Shown: positions 34,752 through 44,524 of the stretch, in pieces
Layout of the letters: every line of letters starts with the position of its first letter
Position numbering within the stretch: position 1 is the first letter of the stretch
Origin: Roseibium salinum
GTDB taxonomy: Bacteria > Pseudomonadota > Alphaproteobacteria > Rhizobiales > Stappiaceae
DNA length: 64,000 bases
Direction: 5' to 3'
Assembly: GCF_026240905.1 (NCBI RefSeq)
Contig: NZ_JAPEVI010000001.1
Location: forward strand, 434,001 to 498,000
The notes under the pieces: generated by a model
The model's input: only the letters and a program-made list of their open reading frames with translations
Databases searched by the model: none
What the model was told of the DNA's origin: nothing
Position numbers and translations under genes: made by a program

Positions 34752-35555
34752 TCATTTCGCACTGAGCCACTGCCGGAAAGTGCCGGTGACATGGTCGTCC
34801 ACGCTCAGCTTGTGCCCCTCCCCGGGATAGGCGCCGGTTTGCACGTCGTGGACATATTCGGCGTAGGCTGCGACGCGCTCTTCCTGCAGCCGTGCGTATT
34901 CGGCCGCGAAATTGCGATAGGTCTTCGCATGCCGGGGAATGTGGCCTCGGTTCGATCCGAGAACGTCTTCGGAGAACAGATACTGCGCATGGCCGCCATT
35001 GCCGGCTCCCATCGAAATCAGGATCAGCGACGTACGCTCCATGATCTCAAGGGCGATCGGCTCGGGCACGACTTCGATTTCGGCGGCGAACGCTCCGGCC
35101 GCCTCGAGGTTCTCGATCTGCCGGTAGACGAGCTGGGCTGTTTCAAGTGTCTTGCCGACCGCCCTGAAACCGCCGGTCCAGGTGCGTTTGGACGGGATCA
35201 GGCCCGAATGCCCGCAAACCGGAATGCCTTCATCGCTCAGGGCCTTGACCGTCTTCAAACTGGCGGAGCAATAGACCGCATCGGCACTGGCCTTGACCAT
35301 GGCAAAGGCCCACCGGATGAAATCCTCGGTCGTTCCGATCTCGACGAAATCCGCCCCCGGAATGGCGAACACGCTCGGCGCCGCATCGCGGAAGGCCGGA
35401 TTGCTGATCAGTTCCGGCGGTACGGAAGCCATGTCGACCCCGGCCCGTTCGGCGGCCTCGGCCTCTTCAAGCGTCTCGACCCGAAGCATGGCAAGCTGGC
35501 GCTTGCCGCGCAGCGCGCGCATATCGGCGACGGTCATTCGTTGAACGCGTTTCAT
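34752..35555 (-). CDS. divergent ketopantoate hydroxymethyltransferase (PanB)-like protein
   Basis: A 267-aa protein of the PanB TIM-barrel family. Retained: IPVCGHSGLIP, the catalytic-Glu strand AEIEVVPEP, ISMGAGNGG, GHIPRHAKTYRNF and GAYPGEGHKLS. Changed: the metal-binding segments. Where E. coli PanB has VGDS, ADLP and KIEG, this protein has ASVPPE, VEIG and YCSA, as judged from memory. Biosynthetic pantothenate synthesis is therefore doubtful. Its ATG overlaps the stop of the ferredoxin reductase (ATGA) and PurU follows, so it probably processes the one-carbon unit or the keto product of the MocDEF reaction. Confidence 0.82.
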   Translation of the reverse strand: MKRVQRMTVADMRALRGKRQLAMLRVETLEEAEAAERAGVDMASVPPELISNPAFRDAAPSVFAIPGADFVEIGTTEDFIRWAFAMVKASADAVYCSASLKTVKALSDEGIPVCGHSGLIPSKRTWTGGFRAVGKTLETAQLVYRQIENLEAAGAFAAEIEVVPEPIALEIMERTSLILISMGAGNGGHAQYLFSEDVLGSNRGHIPRHAKTYRNFAAEYARLQEERVAAYAEYVHDVQTGAYPGEGHKLSVDDHVTGTFRQWLSAK

Positions 35556-36748
35556 TCCTGTCCTCTCAGCAATTTCTTGAGATTGACCGCCGGATCGGCC
35601 AGCGCGTCGGCCTCGACCGGCACGCCCTTGCCGATCAGCATTTCGGCCAGCCGGATATCCTTGGCGACGGCGTTGCCCGTGCCGATCCCGGAGGCGGCGA
35701 CAAGCACGCCGTCCGCGTCCTGTTCGAACAGAATAAAGGCGCCATTGCCGCACGCGCGGCGGGTCGTTCGGGCCACGGGCGCCGGCAGTCCGGCGACCTG
35801 CAGGGTCAGCCCGTATTGATCCGACCAGAACCACGGCACGGCGGCATAGAGCTCTTCTGCGCCCAGAATGGCCGCGGCGGCATGATCGGCCTGGTCGCGG
35901 GCCGCCCGCCAGCTTTCCAGACGCACGTTGCGGCCGCGATAGGGGAAGCTGCAGCAATCGCCGGCGGCAAAGATGTCGGGGTCCGAGGTTGCAAAACACC
36001 CGTCGACGACGATGCCGTTGTCGACAGCAAGGCCCGCAGCCTCGGCCAGGGCCGTATTGGGCGCAACGCCCACGCCCGCGACGACCAGATCGCCTTCGAC
36101 CATCCGGCCGTCGGACAGAGTGACCTGCCGTTCCGTCGCGGAGACAACGCCGGTGCCGAGAAACAGGGAGACGCCTTTGTCCCTGTGTTCCGCCTCGGCA
36201 ATGGCGGCGATTTCCGCCGGCACGATGCGCGGCATCAGGCGATCGGCGGCTTCGACAACGGTGACGTCGGCCCCTGCGATGCGTGCCGCCGCCGCGAGTT
36301 CCAGTCCGATGAAGCCTCCGCCCACGACGACAAGATGTCTGCCCGGAGCCAGCTGGCCGTGAACCGCTTGGGCATCTCCGAGGGCCCGGAACGTCCGGGC
36401 CCCTTCCATGCCCGGGAAAAGCTTCGGGGCGGCACCGGTTGCCAGCAGCAGCTTGTGATAGGGGATGGTGCGGCCGTCACCGAGACCGATCTCTCGCGCT
36501 GCCCGGTCGATCGTCCGCACGCACACGCCGGAAAGGAATTCGATTCCGGCTGCCTGAAACTTTTCGCGATCGGCGACCGTCTTCGGGCCGGCCCCTGGCG
36601 ATTTCGACAAGGGCGGCCGCTCGTACGGAAAATGGGGTTCCTCCCCGATCAGGATGACCGCGCCTTGATAACCGTGTTCGCGCAAGGCGAACGCGGCGCG
36701 CGTTCCGCACTCCCCCGCACCGGCTATGACAATTGCGGATGTGGACAT
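35552..36748 (-). CDS. mocF: NAD(P)H-ferredoxin reductase component, MocF-like
   Basis: A 398-aa FAD/NAD-linked reductase of the putidaredoxin-reductase type. FAD-binding IVIAGAGECGTRAAFALRE is at the start, then the ERPPLSK motif, NAD-binding VVVGGGFIGLELAAAA near 150, and IFAAGDCCSF near 270, plus a reductase C-terminal domain. It passes electrons from NAD(P)H to the Rieske ferredoxin encoded immediately upstream (1-base overlap, TGATG). In rhizopine catabolism MocD, MocE and MocF form such a set. ATG 36748. Confidence 0.85.
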   Translation of the reverse strand: MSTSAIVIAGAGECGTRAAFALREHGYQGAVILIGEEPHFPYERPPLSKSPGAGPKTVADREKFQAAGIEFLSGVCVRTIDRAAREIGLGDGRTIPYHKLLLATGAAPKLFPGMEGARTFRALGDAQAVHGQLAPGRHLVVVGGGFIGLELAAAARIAGADVTVVEAADRLMPRIVPAEIAAIAEAEHRDKGVSLFLGTGVVSATERQVTLSDGRMVEGDLVVAGVGVAPNTALAEAAGLAVDNGIVVDGCFATSDPDIFAAGDCCSFPYRGRNVRLESWRAARDQADHAAAAILGAEELYAAVPWFWSDQYGLTLQVAGLPAPVARTTRRACGNGAFILFEQDADGVLVAASGIGTGNAVAKDIRLAEMLIGKGVPVEADALADPAVNLKKLLRGQE

Positions 36749-37062
36749 CACTCGACCGAGATGAAGACCGTGCCGTTCTCGACACGGGTGGGGTAGGTCC
36801 GCAGATTGACGCAGACCGGCGCGCCCTTGGCCTCGCCGGTGCGATAGTCGAACCGGCCGTTGTGCTTGGGGCATTCGATGATGTGGTCCATCACCAGGCC
36901 ATCGGCCAGGTGGACCTGTTCGTGGGTGCACAGTCCGTCCGTCGCGTAGAATTCGTCGTCCGGGCTGCGATAGATGGCGTAGGTCCTGCCGCCATGATCG
37001 AACCGGATCAGGTCCTCTTCTTCCACGTCATCAACACTGCAGGCTTCGATCCATTCGCTCAC
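36748..37062 (-). CDS. mocE: Rieske [2Fe-2S] ferredoxin, MocE-like
   Basis: A 104-aa Rieske ferredoxin. The two cluster motifs are CTHEQVHL (CxH) and CPKHNGRFD (CxxH), near residues 44 and 64, with the usual GLVMDHIIECPKH strand between. It carries electrons to the membrane oxygenase encoded 29 bases upstream. Start GTG 37062 gives the standard size for biphenyl-type ferredoxins. Confidence 0.88.
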   Translation of the reverse strand: MSEWIEACSVDDVEEEDLIRFDHGGRTYAIYRSPDDEFYATDGLCTHEQVHLADGLVMDHIIECPKHNGRFDYRTGEAKGAPVCVNLRTYPTRVENGTVFISVE

Positions 37063-37091
37063 GTGACTGTCTCCACTTGGTTTGTTGCCGG

Positions 37092-38183
37092 TCAGCCGGC
37101 GGCGGCCACTGCGGTGTCGTGCGTACCGGACAGGCCACCCCGATAGGCCCTGGCCGTGGGCGGCAATTCGCGCGTCAGGAAATAATCCTCGTAGCGCAGC
37201 TGGCGGAGAAAGGCCGGCAGCATTTCCCGGTATCCCGCCAGGATGGACGGCGTCGCCTCGGGCAAGTCGTGCCTGATCAACTCGTGAAGGGCGGGCAGCG
37301 CGTGATAGGGGACCATGGGGAACATGTGGTGCTCCACATGGTAGTTCATGTTCCAGTAGATGAACCGGCTGACCGGGTTCATCAGCACCGTACGGCTGTT
37401 GAGCCGGTGGTCGGTAACGTTGTCCGCCAGACCGCCATGCTGCAACAGTCCGGTCATCACGTGGTGCCAGGCACCGTAGAGCCGCGGGGTACCCACCAGC
37501 AGGATCGGCAGCCACGAATTTGCCGCGACAGCCAGTCCGATCGTCGCGGCATAGATCAGCATCCAAACGCGCGCGGTCGTGATCGCCTTTTTCTGCTCCA
37601 TTTCGGGAATGAAGGATTTTTCTTCCGCGCTCAGGTGCCCAAGCGCTTTGCGCACCATGTCGCTGACGGCATACCAGGCGTCATAGAGGCCGAAGAAATT
37701 GAGAACCAGGCGGACAAGGTCCGGCGGGCGCATCACCGCGATCTCCGGATCCCGCCCGACGATGATCGTGTCGGTGTGGTGACGCGCGTGGCTCCAGCGC
37801 CAGGTCACCGGGTTGCGCATGATCATGAAGCTGGCGATCTGATAGACGGCGTCGTTCATCCACCGGGTGCGGAAAGCCGTGCCGTGCCCGCATTCGTGCC
37901 AGCGGGAATCGGAAGCCGATCCGTAGAGCACGCCATAAGCCAGGAAGAACGGCACTGACCACCACGACGGATAGAGCCATACTGCGATCGCGGCGAGCAC
38001 CGCCATGGCACCGAGCCAGATGATGGTATCCCGGATTGCTGGTGCATCGCTGCGCTTCATCAACGCCTTGAGTTCTTTGCGCGGCACGTCCGTCTGGTAC
38101 CAGTCGGCGTTTGCCAGCCCGCTTTCCACGGCCCGGCGCGCGTCTTCTCCCAGCAGACTGTAATCACGCTTTGGCTTCGACAT
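37092..38183 (-). CDS. mocD: membrane di-iron oxygenase of the fatty-acid-desaturase family, MocD-like
   Basis: A 363-aa integral membrane protein. The three His clusters of the desaturase/alkane-hydroxylase family are present: HECGH near 97, WSHARHHTD near 133 and YHVEHH near 285. Hydrophobic segments include TIIWLGAMAVLAAIAVWLY. In rhizobia, MocD with MocE and MocF is required to use the rhizopine 3-O-methyl-scyllo-inosamine, presumably removing its O-methyl group. A methyl-inositol substrate is therefore suggested, also by the adjacent inositol genes. First gene of a tight five-gene operon. ATG 38183 with GGGAGG upstream. Divergent from a LacI regulator. Confidence 0.86.
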   Translation of the reverse strand: MSKPKRDYSLLGEDARRAVESGLANADWYQTDVPRKELKALMKRSDAPAIRDTIIWLGAMAVLAAIAVWLYPSWWSVPFFLAYGVLYGSASDSRWHECGHGTAFRTRWMNDAVYQIASFMIMRNPVTWRWSHARHHTDTIIVGRDPEIAVMRPPDLVRLVLNFFGLYDAWYAVSDMVRKALGHLSAEEKSFIPEMEQKKAITTARVWMLIYAATIGLAVAANSWLPILLVGTPRLYGAWHHVMTGLLQHGGLADNVTDHRLNSRTVLMNPVSRFIYWNMNYHVEHHMFPMVPYHALPALHELIRHDLPEATPSILAGYREMLPAFLRQLRYEDYFLTRELPPTARAYRGGLSGTHDTAVAAAG

Positions 38184-38304
38184 CGCCGGGTCCTCCCTTG
38201 TCCGAAGGATCATAGACGTCGCATGATGGGACTTACAACATTCTTGCTATATTTTCTATCATATCCTATCATAAATGCGCACTCTGTCTTGCAAGGAAAC
38301 TATC
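38184..38304. promoter_or_regulatory. divergent control region between mocD-like operon and LacI gene
   Basis: A 121-base region with a distinctly AT-rich core (about 38236-38276) containing the repeated unit CTATCAT (TCTATCATAT-CCTATCATAA). This is the natural place for the LacI operator and both promoters, but no perfect palindrome is obvious. Confidence 0.4.
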
Positions 38305-39339
38305 ATGGGACGCCGTCCGACGATCAGCGATGTCGCCAGCACCGCGGGAGTGAGCGTTGCCACGGTCGACCGGGTGCTCAATGGCCGGCATCCGGTGCGC
38401 GAGGAAACGGCAAGGCGGGTGTATGAAGCGGCAACCGAGATCGGTTACCACGCGTCCAATGTCATCCTGCAGCGCATGAGCGGCAGCCTGCCCGAGGTGC
38501 GGCTCGGCTTTCTCCTCCACAAGAGGGATCAGTCTTTTTATCAGGCCTTTGCAGCGGAGATCGAGCGTGCCGTGGCCGCAACACCGGGCGTTGCGGCCCG
38601 TGCGCAGGTCCGCTACGTGACCTCGCAATCCCCCAAGGACATCGTCGCCGATCTGGAGTCTCTCGCCGAAACCGCTCAGGCAATTGCCATGACCAGCATC
38701 GATCATCACATGGTGACCGCTGCGGTGCAGTCGCTGAAATCCTGCGGCATTCCCGTCTATTCACTTCTGTCGGATTTCGCTCAAGGCGTGCGGGAAAGCT
38801 ATGTGGGCACCAACAATGTCAAGGTGGGGCGTACCACCGCCTGGCTGATTTCACGCACAGCCCGCAGCCCTGGCAAGGTCGCAGTTTTCGTGGGCGGGCA
38901 CCGCTGGCACGGCCACGAATTGCGCGAGACCGGCTTCCGCAGCTATTTCCGCGAACATGCCCCCGAGTTCCAGGTTGTCGAAACGCTGGTCAACCTGGAC
39001 ACCCGCGAGGTCACCTACGAGGCGACGCTCGAGCTTCTGGGCCGGCACAAGGACATGCGCGGGTTCTATGTCGCCGGCGGCGGCATGGAAGGCGCCATCG
39101 CGGCGCTGCGGGAGTTGCAGAGGAGCGAAGACGAGATCTCGGTGATCGTCAACGAACTGACGCCGGACACCCAGCTTGCACTGCAGGATCATCTGATCAC
39201 AGCCGTGGTGGCCACACCGCTGGAGCAGATCTGCAGGGCCGCCATCGATCTGATGGTGAGCGCCATCGCCCACGGTCCGGCGGAAACACCCGGCCAGATG
39301 TTCCTGCCGTTCGACCTGCACGTGCCGGAGAGCGTCTGA
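38305..39339 (+). CDS. LacI-family transcriptional regulator (paralogue of the one at 51005-52039)
   Basis: A 344-aa LacI protein. DNA-binding RRPTISDVASTAGVSVATVD and hinge RVLNGRHPVREETARRVYEAA lie in the first 50 residues. A periplasmic-binding-protein-like sensor follows, with VGGHRWHGHELRETGFR and GFYVAGGGMEGAIAALRE, segments shared almost word for word with the second LacI gene in this window. It is divergent from the MocDEF operon and next to IolG, so the ligand is likely an inositol or its methyl derivative. ATG 38305 with AAGGAAA upstream. Confidence 0.93.
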   Translation: MGRRPTISDVASTAGVSVATVDRVLNGRHPVREETARRVYEAATEIGYHASNVILQRMSGSLPEVRLGFLLHKRDQSFYQAFAAEIERAVAATPGVAARAQVRYVTSQSPKDIVADLESLAETAQAIAMTSIDHHMVTAAVQSLKSCGIPVYSLLSDFAQGVRESYVGTNNVKVGRTTAWLISRTARSPGKVAVFVGGHRWHGHELRETGFRSYFREHAPEFQVVETLVNLDTREVTYEATLELLGRHKDMRGFYVAGGGMEGAIAALRELQRSEDEISVIVNELTPDTQLALQDHLITAVVATPLEQICRAAIDLMVSAIAHGPAETPGQMFLPFDLHVPESV

Positions 39340-39490
39340 GACAACAGCGCACTCCGTTTTTCGACGTCTGCGTTTCACGTGGCTTTGTGAACAAAGATCT
39401 CTATGCGTTGAGAAAGCAGCTTCGGGTTCCGGTTCACATGTTGTGAGGCCAGAAGAACATCGGTCATCCATGCGTCTCCTTCTGCCCGTT

Positions 39491-39679
39491 TCAGTTCGAG
39501 CTGCGATCTTCGGAGGACAGGAAAAACCGCCAGCCGCAATAAATGCCCAATCCGGCAAACAGCGTGCCCCAAAACGGTGCATCGGTGGCAAATTCGAGAA
39601 CTGCCCAGGCCAGGCAGACAAGAACCACCGTCACGCGGACCCATAGCGGGCGGAAGAAGGGATAGTTCAGATCAAACAT
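39491..39679 (-). CDS. small DUF3329-like membrane protein
   Basis: A 62-aa protein with two hydrophobic helices (VRVTVVLVCLAWAVLEFAT and TLFAGLGIYCGWRFFL) after the start DLNYPFFRPLW. This pattern matches the DUF3329 group of small alphaproteobacterial membrane proteins. Function unknown. It lies 36 bases downstream of the iolG-like stop on the same strand and may be the last gene of that operon. ATG 39679. Confidence 0.7.
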   Translation of the reverse strand: MFDLNYPFFRPLWVRVTVVLVCLAWAVLEFATDAPFWGTLFAGLGIYCGWRFFLSSEDRSSN

Positions 39680-39715
39680 GGCCTGGTCTCTTCGTCAGGA
39701 CTGCATCAAGCGTCG

Positions 39716-40726
39716 TCAGTTGCCGTAAAGGGCGGGTCGATCGACAAGAGTGACGTCGGCCGCCTCCCCTGTATTCGCCGCTTTCAGGGCTGCGTCGGAA
39801 ACCGCGGTGATGGCATAGCCGTCCCACGCGCTTGGCCCGGTGGCGCCTCCCTTCGAGGCGGCGATCACCCATTCGGCGATCTCCGCATCATAAGCGGCAA
39901 TGAAACGCTCGCGCCAATCCGCCGGCACGCGTCCGGAGAATTTTTCCGAGGTCTTGACGAGAATCGGATTGCTTTCGCCAAGCGACGCCGCGCCCTTTTC
40001 GGCGGAGATTTCGCCGCGAATGTCATAGCCATAGCCGATATTGACCGACACCTCGACCGTTGCCAGCGCCCCGCCGCGCATTTCCATGACCGCGAAGATC
40101 GGGTCCCGCAGATCTTCGCCAAGCGAATTCGGTTTGGCAGCCGTCACCCGCACCCGCGCAACCTCGTCGTCCAGCAGCCAGCGCGAAACGTCGATGTCAT
40201 GCACCATCGTGTCGCTGACGGCCATGTCGGAGGTGTAAAGCCCCTTGGGCACCGAGGCGTTGCGGTGGACGCTGTGGAACAGCAGCGGAGCACCGATCTC
40301 ACCACTGTCGACGGTCGCCTTGAGGGCCTTGTAGGCCGCATCGTAACGGCGCATGAAACCGACCTGGATCAGGCGCCGGCCGGTTGCGACCTCCGCATCT
40401 ATAATGCGCAGACAGGCGTCCTGTGTGGTGGCCAGCGGCTTTTCGCAGAAGATCGGCTTGCCCGCGTCCAGCGCCGGCAGGATGGCCTCTTCATGGGCGG
40501 GGCCCCAGGACGCGATGAGAACCGCATCGACATTGTCGGCAGCGATCAGCGGGGCGGCGGCGTCATAGACTGCCGCATTTGGCGTCATTGCCGCGGCCGA
40601 TTCCGCCCGGGCGCGGTCCACATCGGTAACGGCGGTGACTTCGCAATTGGGCAGCACGTGCGTAATGCGGCGGATATGGTCCTGGCCGATCATTCCGGTG
40701 CCGATGACACCGATCCTGAGTGACAT
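39716..40726 (-). CDS. iolG: inositol 2-dehydrogenase (Gfo/Idh/MocA family)
   Basis: A 336-aa NAD-dependent dehydrogenase. Rossmann motif [14 protein letters not shown] is at residues ~5-18, the FCEKPLATT motif near 95, and the catalytic [10 protein letters not shown] segment near 175. It is predicted to oxidise myo-inositol to 2-keto-myo-inositol; MocA of rhizopine catabolism belongs to the same family, so scyllo-inosamine derivatives are possible. Downstream of the MocC-like, IolE, IolD and IolC genes on the same strand. ATG 40726 with AGGAG upstream. Confidence 0.87.
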   Translation of the reverse strand: MSLRIGVIGTGMIGQDHIRRITHVLPNCEVTAVTDVDRARAESAAAMTPNAAVYDAAAPLIAADNVDAVLIASWGPAHEEAILPALDAGKPIFCEKPLATTQDACLRIIDAEVATGRRLIQVGFMRRYDAAYKALKATVDSGEIGAPLLFHSVHRNASVPKGLYTSDMAVSDTMVHDIDVSRWLLDDEVARVRVTAAKPNSLGEDLRDPIFAVMEMRGGALATVEVSVNIGYGYDIRGEISAEKGAASLGESNPILVKTSEKFSGRVPADWRERFIAAYDAEIAEWVIAASKGGATGPSAWDGYAITAVSDAALKAANTGEAADVTLVDRPALYGN

Positions 40727-40764
40727 CTCGTATTCTCCTGATGCAGCAAAAAAGCTGGCAGTCG

Positions 40765-41666
40765 TTACTGTTTGAAGTACTTGTCGACGTAGCGCTGCAT
40801 TTCGCTGCGCATGAACTTGCCGGACTCGTCGGCCTTTTCTTCCCACGCGAACACGCATGCGGTCATGATCCCGTCGAAGCCGATTTCCGCGAGCGTGCGG
40901 TAGAAGTCGTCCCACGGAACCTCGCCCTGGCCGATGTTCAAATGCTGGTGCACGCGCGCGGTCGAGCCAGGAGGGTTGACGATGTAGCGAAGACCCGAAC
41001 TTCCCTTGTGATTGAACGTGTCGGCAATATGGACATGCGCCAGGACATCAGCGCATTCCTTCAGCATCGCAACCGTGTCGTCGCCGAAATAGAAGGTGTG
41101 CGGCGTGCAATAGAGGAATTTCACACGGGGGAATTCACCGTGCGGATCAGGTCCACCGATGGCTGCAGGGTCTCGACCCAGTCTTCCGGGTGCGGTTCGA
41201 TGTGAAGATTGATGCCTTCCTTTTCGAGGATCGGCACCAGTTCTTCCATGGACCGCCACCAGGCATCCTCGCAGGCCTCGATCATCGACCCGGTGTGGCA
41301 GCAATAGCAGGTGCCCTTGTCCGGGTGCGGACCGCGGCCGAATTCGGAATTCATCGTGTCGACGCCCATCTCGACCGCGATCTCGATGGCTCGCTTCCAG
41401 TGCCGGACGGCCGCCTTGCGCTCTTCCTCGTCGTTTGAGGCCCAACGGTACATCGGCAGCAAGGTGGCAATGCCCACATTCGCGTCGGAGAGCGCCTTCC
41501 TGAAACTCTTGATGCGCTCGGGGAAGACGCGGGGCGCCTTGAACCATTCGAGGAAATCTCCGCGTGGGGAAAGCTCGATCCAGTCGTAGCCGAGTTCCCT
41601 CACCTTTGCGGGCAGGTCCTCAAGGCTCAAGTGGCGGTGCATATAGGGGTCGAGGGCGATTTTCAT
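40765..41666 (-). pseudogene. mocC: sugar-phosphate isomerase/epimerase-type TIM barrel (MocC-like), single-base frameshift
   Basis: Two adjacent frames form one ~300-aa TIM-barrel protein. The first part starts MKIALDPYMHRHLSLEDLPA and includes GVDTMNSEFGRGPHPDKG and LHIEPHPEDWV with likely metal ligands, ending at a stop at 41121. The second part continues [31 protein letters not shown] and [19 protein letters not shown] to 40765. One additional base in the five-base G run at 41127-41131 (C run on the coding strand) joins them. The family includes IolE and the rhizopine protein MocC; position between IolE and IolG fits MocC. Start ATG 41666 with GGAGG. Confidence 0.78.
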
Positions 41667-41751
41667 CTTTGTCCTCCGGAACTTGGAAAGCGGTGGCCCG
41701 ATAGACCACCAGTTGATTGCCGGCCGGGTCGGTCTTGAATGTCGTCGTGAC

Positions 41752-42663
41752 TCATGCCGGGGCGAGTGTGGTGTCCAGCCCGGCGCGCCGGGCCATCTCT
41801 TTCAGGGATTTCAGGCCAAGGCTTTGATACTCGAGCGGGTTGTAGCGCTCCGGATCCTGCTCGGCCTCGATGACGAGCCAGCCGGAATAGCCATGTTCGG
41901 CGGCGATCTTCAGCACGGGCACGAAGTCGACCGCGCCTTCGATATCGCCGGGCACGGTGAAGCTGCCGGCGCGCACACCGTCGAGGAAGGACATCCGGTC
42001 ATGCCAGACCCGTGTGGTGACTGCCGGGCGGACGTTCTTGGCGTGGATATGCCCTACCCGGGCCATATGCTTGCGCGCAACCACTTCCGGGTCGCCGCCG
42101 CCATACCAGCAGTGGCCGGTATCGAGCAGCAGCTTCACCGCCGGACCGGTCGTTTCCATCAGCCGGTCGATCTCTTCCTCGCTCTGAATGATCGTGCCCA
42201 TGTGATGGTGGTAGACCAGCGCAATGCCCTGCTCCGCCGTGAACTCGGCAACCTCGGTCAGTGCCCTGGAGAACCGGTCCCATCCGCCCCCGTCGAGGAC
42301 CGGCCGGCTCGCAAGCGGGATGTCGCCATTGCCGTGCACCGTGTTGGAACATTCGCAGGCGATGCAGACCGTGCAGCCATTGTGCTTGAGCTTGTCCAGG
42401 TGCTTCTGGATAGCCTTCTTTTCCGCGTCCACGCTCTGCGTGAGGAGGTTCAGCGAATACCAGCCGGAAATGAACTTCAGTCCATGACTTCCCAGCAAGT
42501 CTCCTAGCTCTTGCGGATCGTCGGGCCAGCGGTGGCCGTTTTCCATTCCGTCGAAACCGATCGCCGACGCTTCGCGCAGGATCTGCTCGGTCGGAATATG
42601 GGCGCCGATCGTCTGATCATCGTCGTTCGCCCAGGCTATCGGATTGGTGCCGTAGAGGATCAT
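41752..42663 (-). CDS. iolE: myo-inosose-2 dehydratase
   Basis: A 303-aa TIM-barrel enzyme matching IolE: start [17 protein letters not shown], then [42 protein letters not shown] and LVIEAEQDP, containing the metal-binding Glu/Asp/His set. It dehydrates 2-keto-myo-inositol to a trihydroxycyclohexane-dione, the substrate of IolD. ATG 42663; a longer frame upstream only reads into IolD. Twenty bases separate it from the iolD stop, so they share an mRNA. Confidence 0.93.
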   Translation of the reverse strand: MILYGTNPIAWANDDDQTIGAHIPTEQILREASAIGFDGMENGHRWPDDPQELGDLLGSHGLKFISGWYSLNLLTQSVDAEKKAIQKHLDKLKHNGCTVCIACECSNTVHGNGDIPLASRPVLDGGGWDRFSRALTEVAEFTAEQGIALVYHHHMGTIIQSEEEIDRLMETTGPAVKLLLDTGHCWYGGGDPEVVARKHMARVGHIHAKNVRPAVTTRVWHDRMSFLDGVRAGSFTVPGDIEGAVDFVPVLKIAAEHGYSGWLVIEAEQDPERYNPLEYQSLGLKSLKEMARRAGLDTTLAPA

Positions 42664-42682
42664 CTCGGTCGTCCTTGAAGGG

Positions 42683-44512
42683 TCAGTCAAAAGCGCGTTG
42701 TTTGGCGGCATTGGCGTTGTAGCGTTCGCGCGCCTGTTCCAGCCGCTCCGGTCCGCCGGCCTGGGGCACGGCGACATCCCACCAGTGGCCGCCCGCGCCT
42801 GTACTGGAAACGGCCTCCGTGTCGATGACAATGACCGAAGGGATGTCGCGGCCGCGGGCCTCGATGATCTGCGCCTCCAGGTCGGCGATGCCGGCGGCCT
42901 TCACCGCATGGGCGCCAATGGCGCGCGCATGGGCGACGAAATCGATCTCCGGCTGCACCTCCACGTTGGAATCCTTGTACATGTTGTTGAATTCCGCCCC
43001 GCCGCATTCGATCTGCAGCCGGTTGATGCAGCCGTAGCCGCGGTTGTCCGTGAGAACGACGGTGAACGGCACCTTGCGCATGACGGCGGTGGCGAGTTCC
43101 GAATTGGCCATCATGTAGGAGCCGTCGCCGACGAAGCAGATGACCTCCTTTTCTGGAGCGGCAAGCTTGATGCCGAGGGCGCCAGCCACCTCATAGCCCA
43201 TGCAGGAATAGCCGTATTCCATGTGATAGCCGCCCCTGGCCGCGAGCCACAGCACCTGCAGTGCCCCCGGCATGGTGCCGGCGGCACACATGGCGACGGT
43301 GTTGCCCTGAGAGACCCGCTGGACCGCGCCGATCACCTGGGCATCGCTCGGCAATCCGTCGCGGTTGGGAGAAGCCGTCACCGACCTCACGGTCTCGTGC
43401 CAGCTTGTCCGCGCTGCCGGGCTGTGCCAGTTGAAGCGGATTGCGCCGAGGCCTTCGGAAACCATTTCCAGGGTCACCCTGGCATCGCCCACGACGGGGA
43501 CTGCATTGTGCTTGCCGGCGTCATAGGGATGAAGGTTGATCGAGACGAGACGGCGGTCCGGATTGGCGAAGACGGTCCAGGAGCCGGTGGTGAAGTCCTG
43601 GAACCGCGTGCCCACCCCGATGATCAGGTCCGCATCCGCGCAGAGCGCATTGGCACAGGCCGAGCCGGTCACGCCGGGCGAACCGAAATTGCGGGTATTT
43701 TCGAAAGATAGCCCGCCCTTGCCCGCCTGGGTCTCGACAAAGGGAATGTTGTGCTTCGACGCAAACGCCGCCAGCGCGTCCTCGGCCCCGGAATAGAGCA
43801 CACCGCCGCCCGCGACGATCAGCGGATGTTTTGCTACGCTGATCGCCTCGACCACATCCTGTACTTCGCGGGTGTCCGGTTCCGGTCGGCGGATGCGCCA
43901 GACCTTCGGCGCAAAAAAGCTCTCCGGATAATCGAAGGCCTCGGCCTGAGTGTCCTGGCAGAAGGCAAGGCATACCGGGCCGCAATTGGCCGGATCAGTC
44001 ATGACGGACAACGCCCGCGGCAGACATGTGAGCAGATGTTCGGGCCGGGTGATCCGATCGAAATAGCGCACCACCGGCCGGAAGGCATCATTGGCCGAGA
44101 CGGTGCCGTCGTCGAAATCCTCGACCTGCTGCAGGACCGGATCCGGGCGGCGGCTGGCAAAGACATCGCCGCAGACCATCAGCAGCGGCAGCCGGTTGAC
44201 ATGCGCCAGCGCCGCCGCCGTCACCATATTGGTCGACCCCGGTCCGATGGACGAGGTGACCGCATGGGCCCTGCGGCGCTTCATCGTTTTCGCATAGGCG
44301 ATGGCCGCATGGGCCATGGTTTGTTCGTTCTGGCCGCGCCAGGTCGGGAAGGTGTCCCTGGCAGCGTGCAGCGCTTCGCCAATGCCGGCCACGTTGCCAT
44401 GGCCGAAGATCGCCCACATGCCCTCGATGAACCGTTCATTATCCTCGGTCATCTGCACCGAAAGCCATTTGACCATGGCCTGGGCGGCCGTGAGACGGAT
44501 GGTTGCGCTCAT
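42683..44512 (-). CDS. iolD: 3D-(3,5/4)-trihydroxycyclohexane-1,2-dione acylhydrolase
   Basis: A 609-aa thiamine-diphosphate enzyme. The start [18 protein letters not shown] and [16 protein letters not shown] are typical of IolD, and the ThDP motif is [16 protein letters not shown] ... [10 protein letters not shown] near 455-490. It opens the ring of the dione to 5-deoxy-glucuronate. Full family length. ATG 44512 follows the iolC stop by 12 bases. Confidence 0.95.
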   Translation of the reverse strand: MSATIRLTAAQAMVKWLSVQMTEDNERFIEGMWAIFGHGNVAGIGEALHAARDTFPTWRGQNEQTMAHAAIAYAKTMKRRRAHAVTSSIGPGSTNMVTAAALAHVNRLPLLMVCGDVFASRRPDPVLQQVEDFDDGTVSANDAFRPVVRYFDRITRPEHLLTCLPRALSVMTDPANCGPVCLAFCQDTQAEAFDYPESFFAPKVWRIRRPEPDTREVQDVVEAISVAKHPLIVAGGGVLYSGAEDALAAFASKHNIPFVETQAGKGGLSFENTRNFGSPGVTGSACANALCADADLIIGVGTRFQDFTTGSWTVFANPDRRLVSINLHPYDAGKHNAVPVVGDARVTLEMVSEGLGAIRFNWHSPAARTSWHETVRSVTASPNRDGLPSDAQVIGAVQRVSQGNTVAMCAAGTMPGALQVLWLAARGGYHMEYGYSCMGYEVAGALGIKLAAPEKEVICFVGDGSYMMANSELATAVMRKVPFTVVLTDNRGYGCINRLQIECGGAEFNNMYKDSNVEVQPEIDFVAHARAIGAHAVKAAGIADLEAQIIEARGRDIPSVIVIDTEAVSSTGAGGHWWDVAVPQAGGPERLEQARERYNANAAKQRAFD

Positions 44513-44524
44513 GATCTCGTCTCC

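Noticed and set aside
40765..41666. Possibility that two separate small TIM-barrel genes are encoded
   Set aside because: Neither half is a complete barrel, the second has no start signal, and one added base in a G run gives a single full-length family member.
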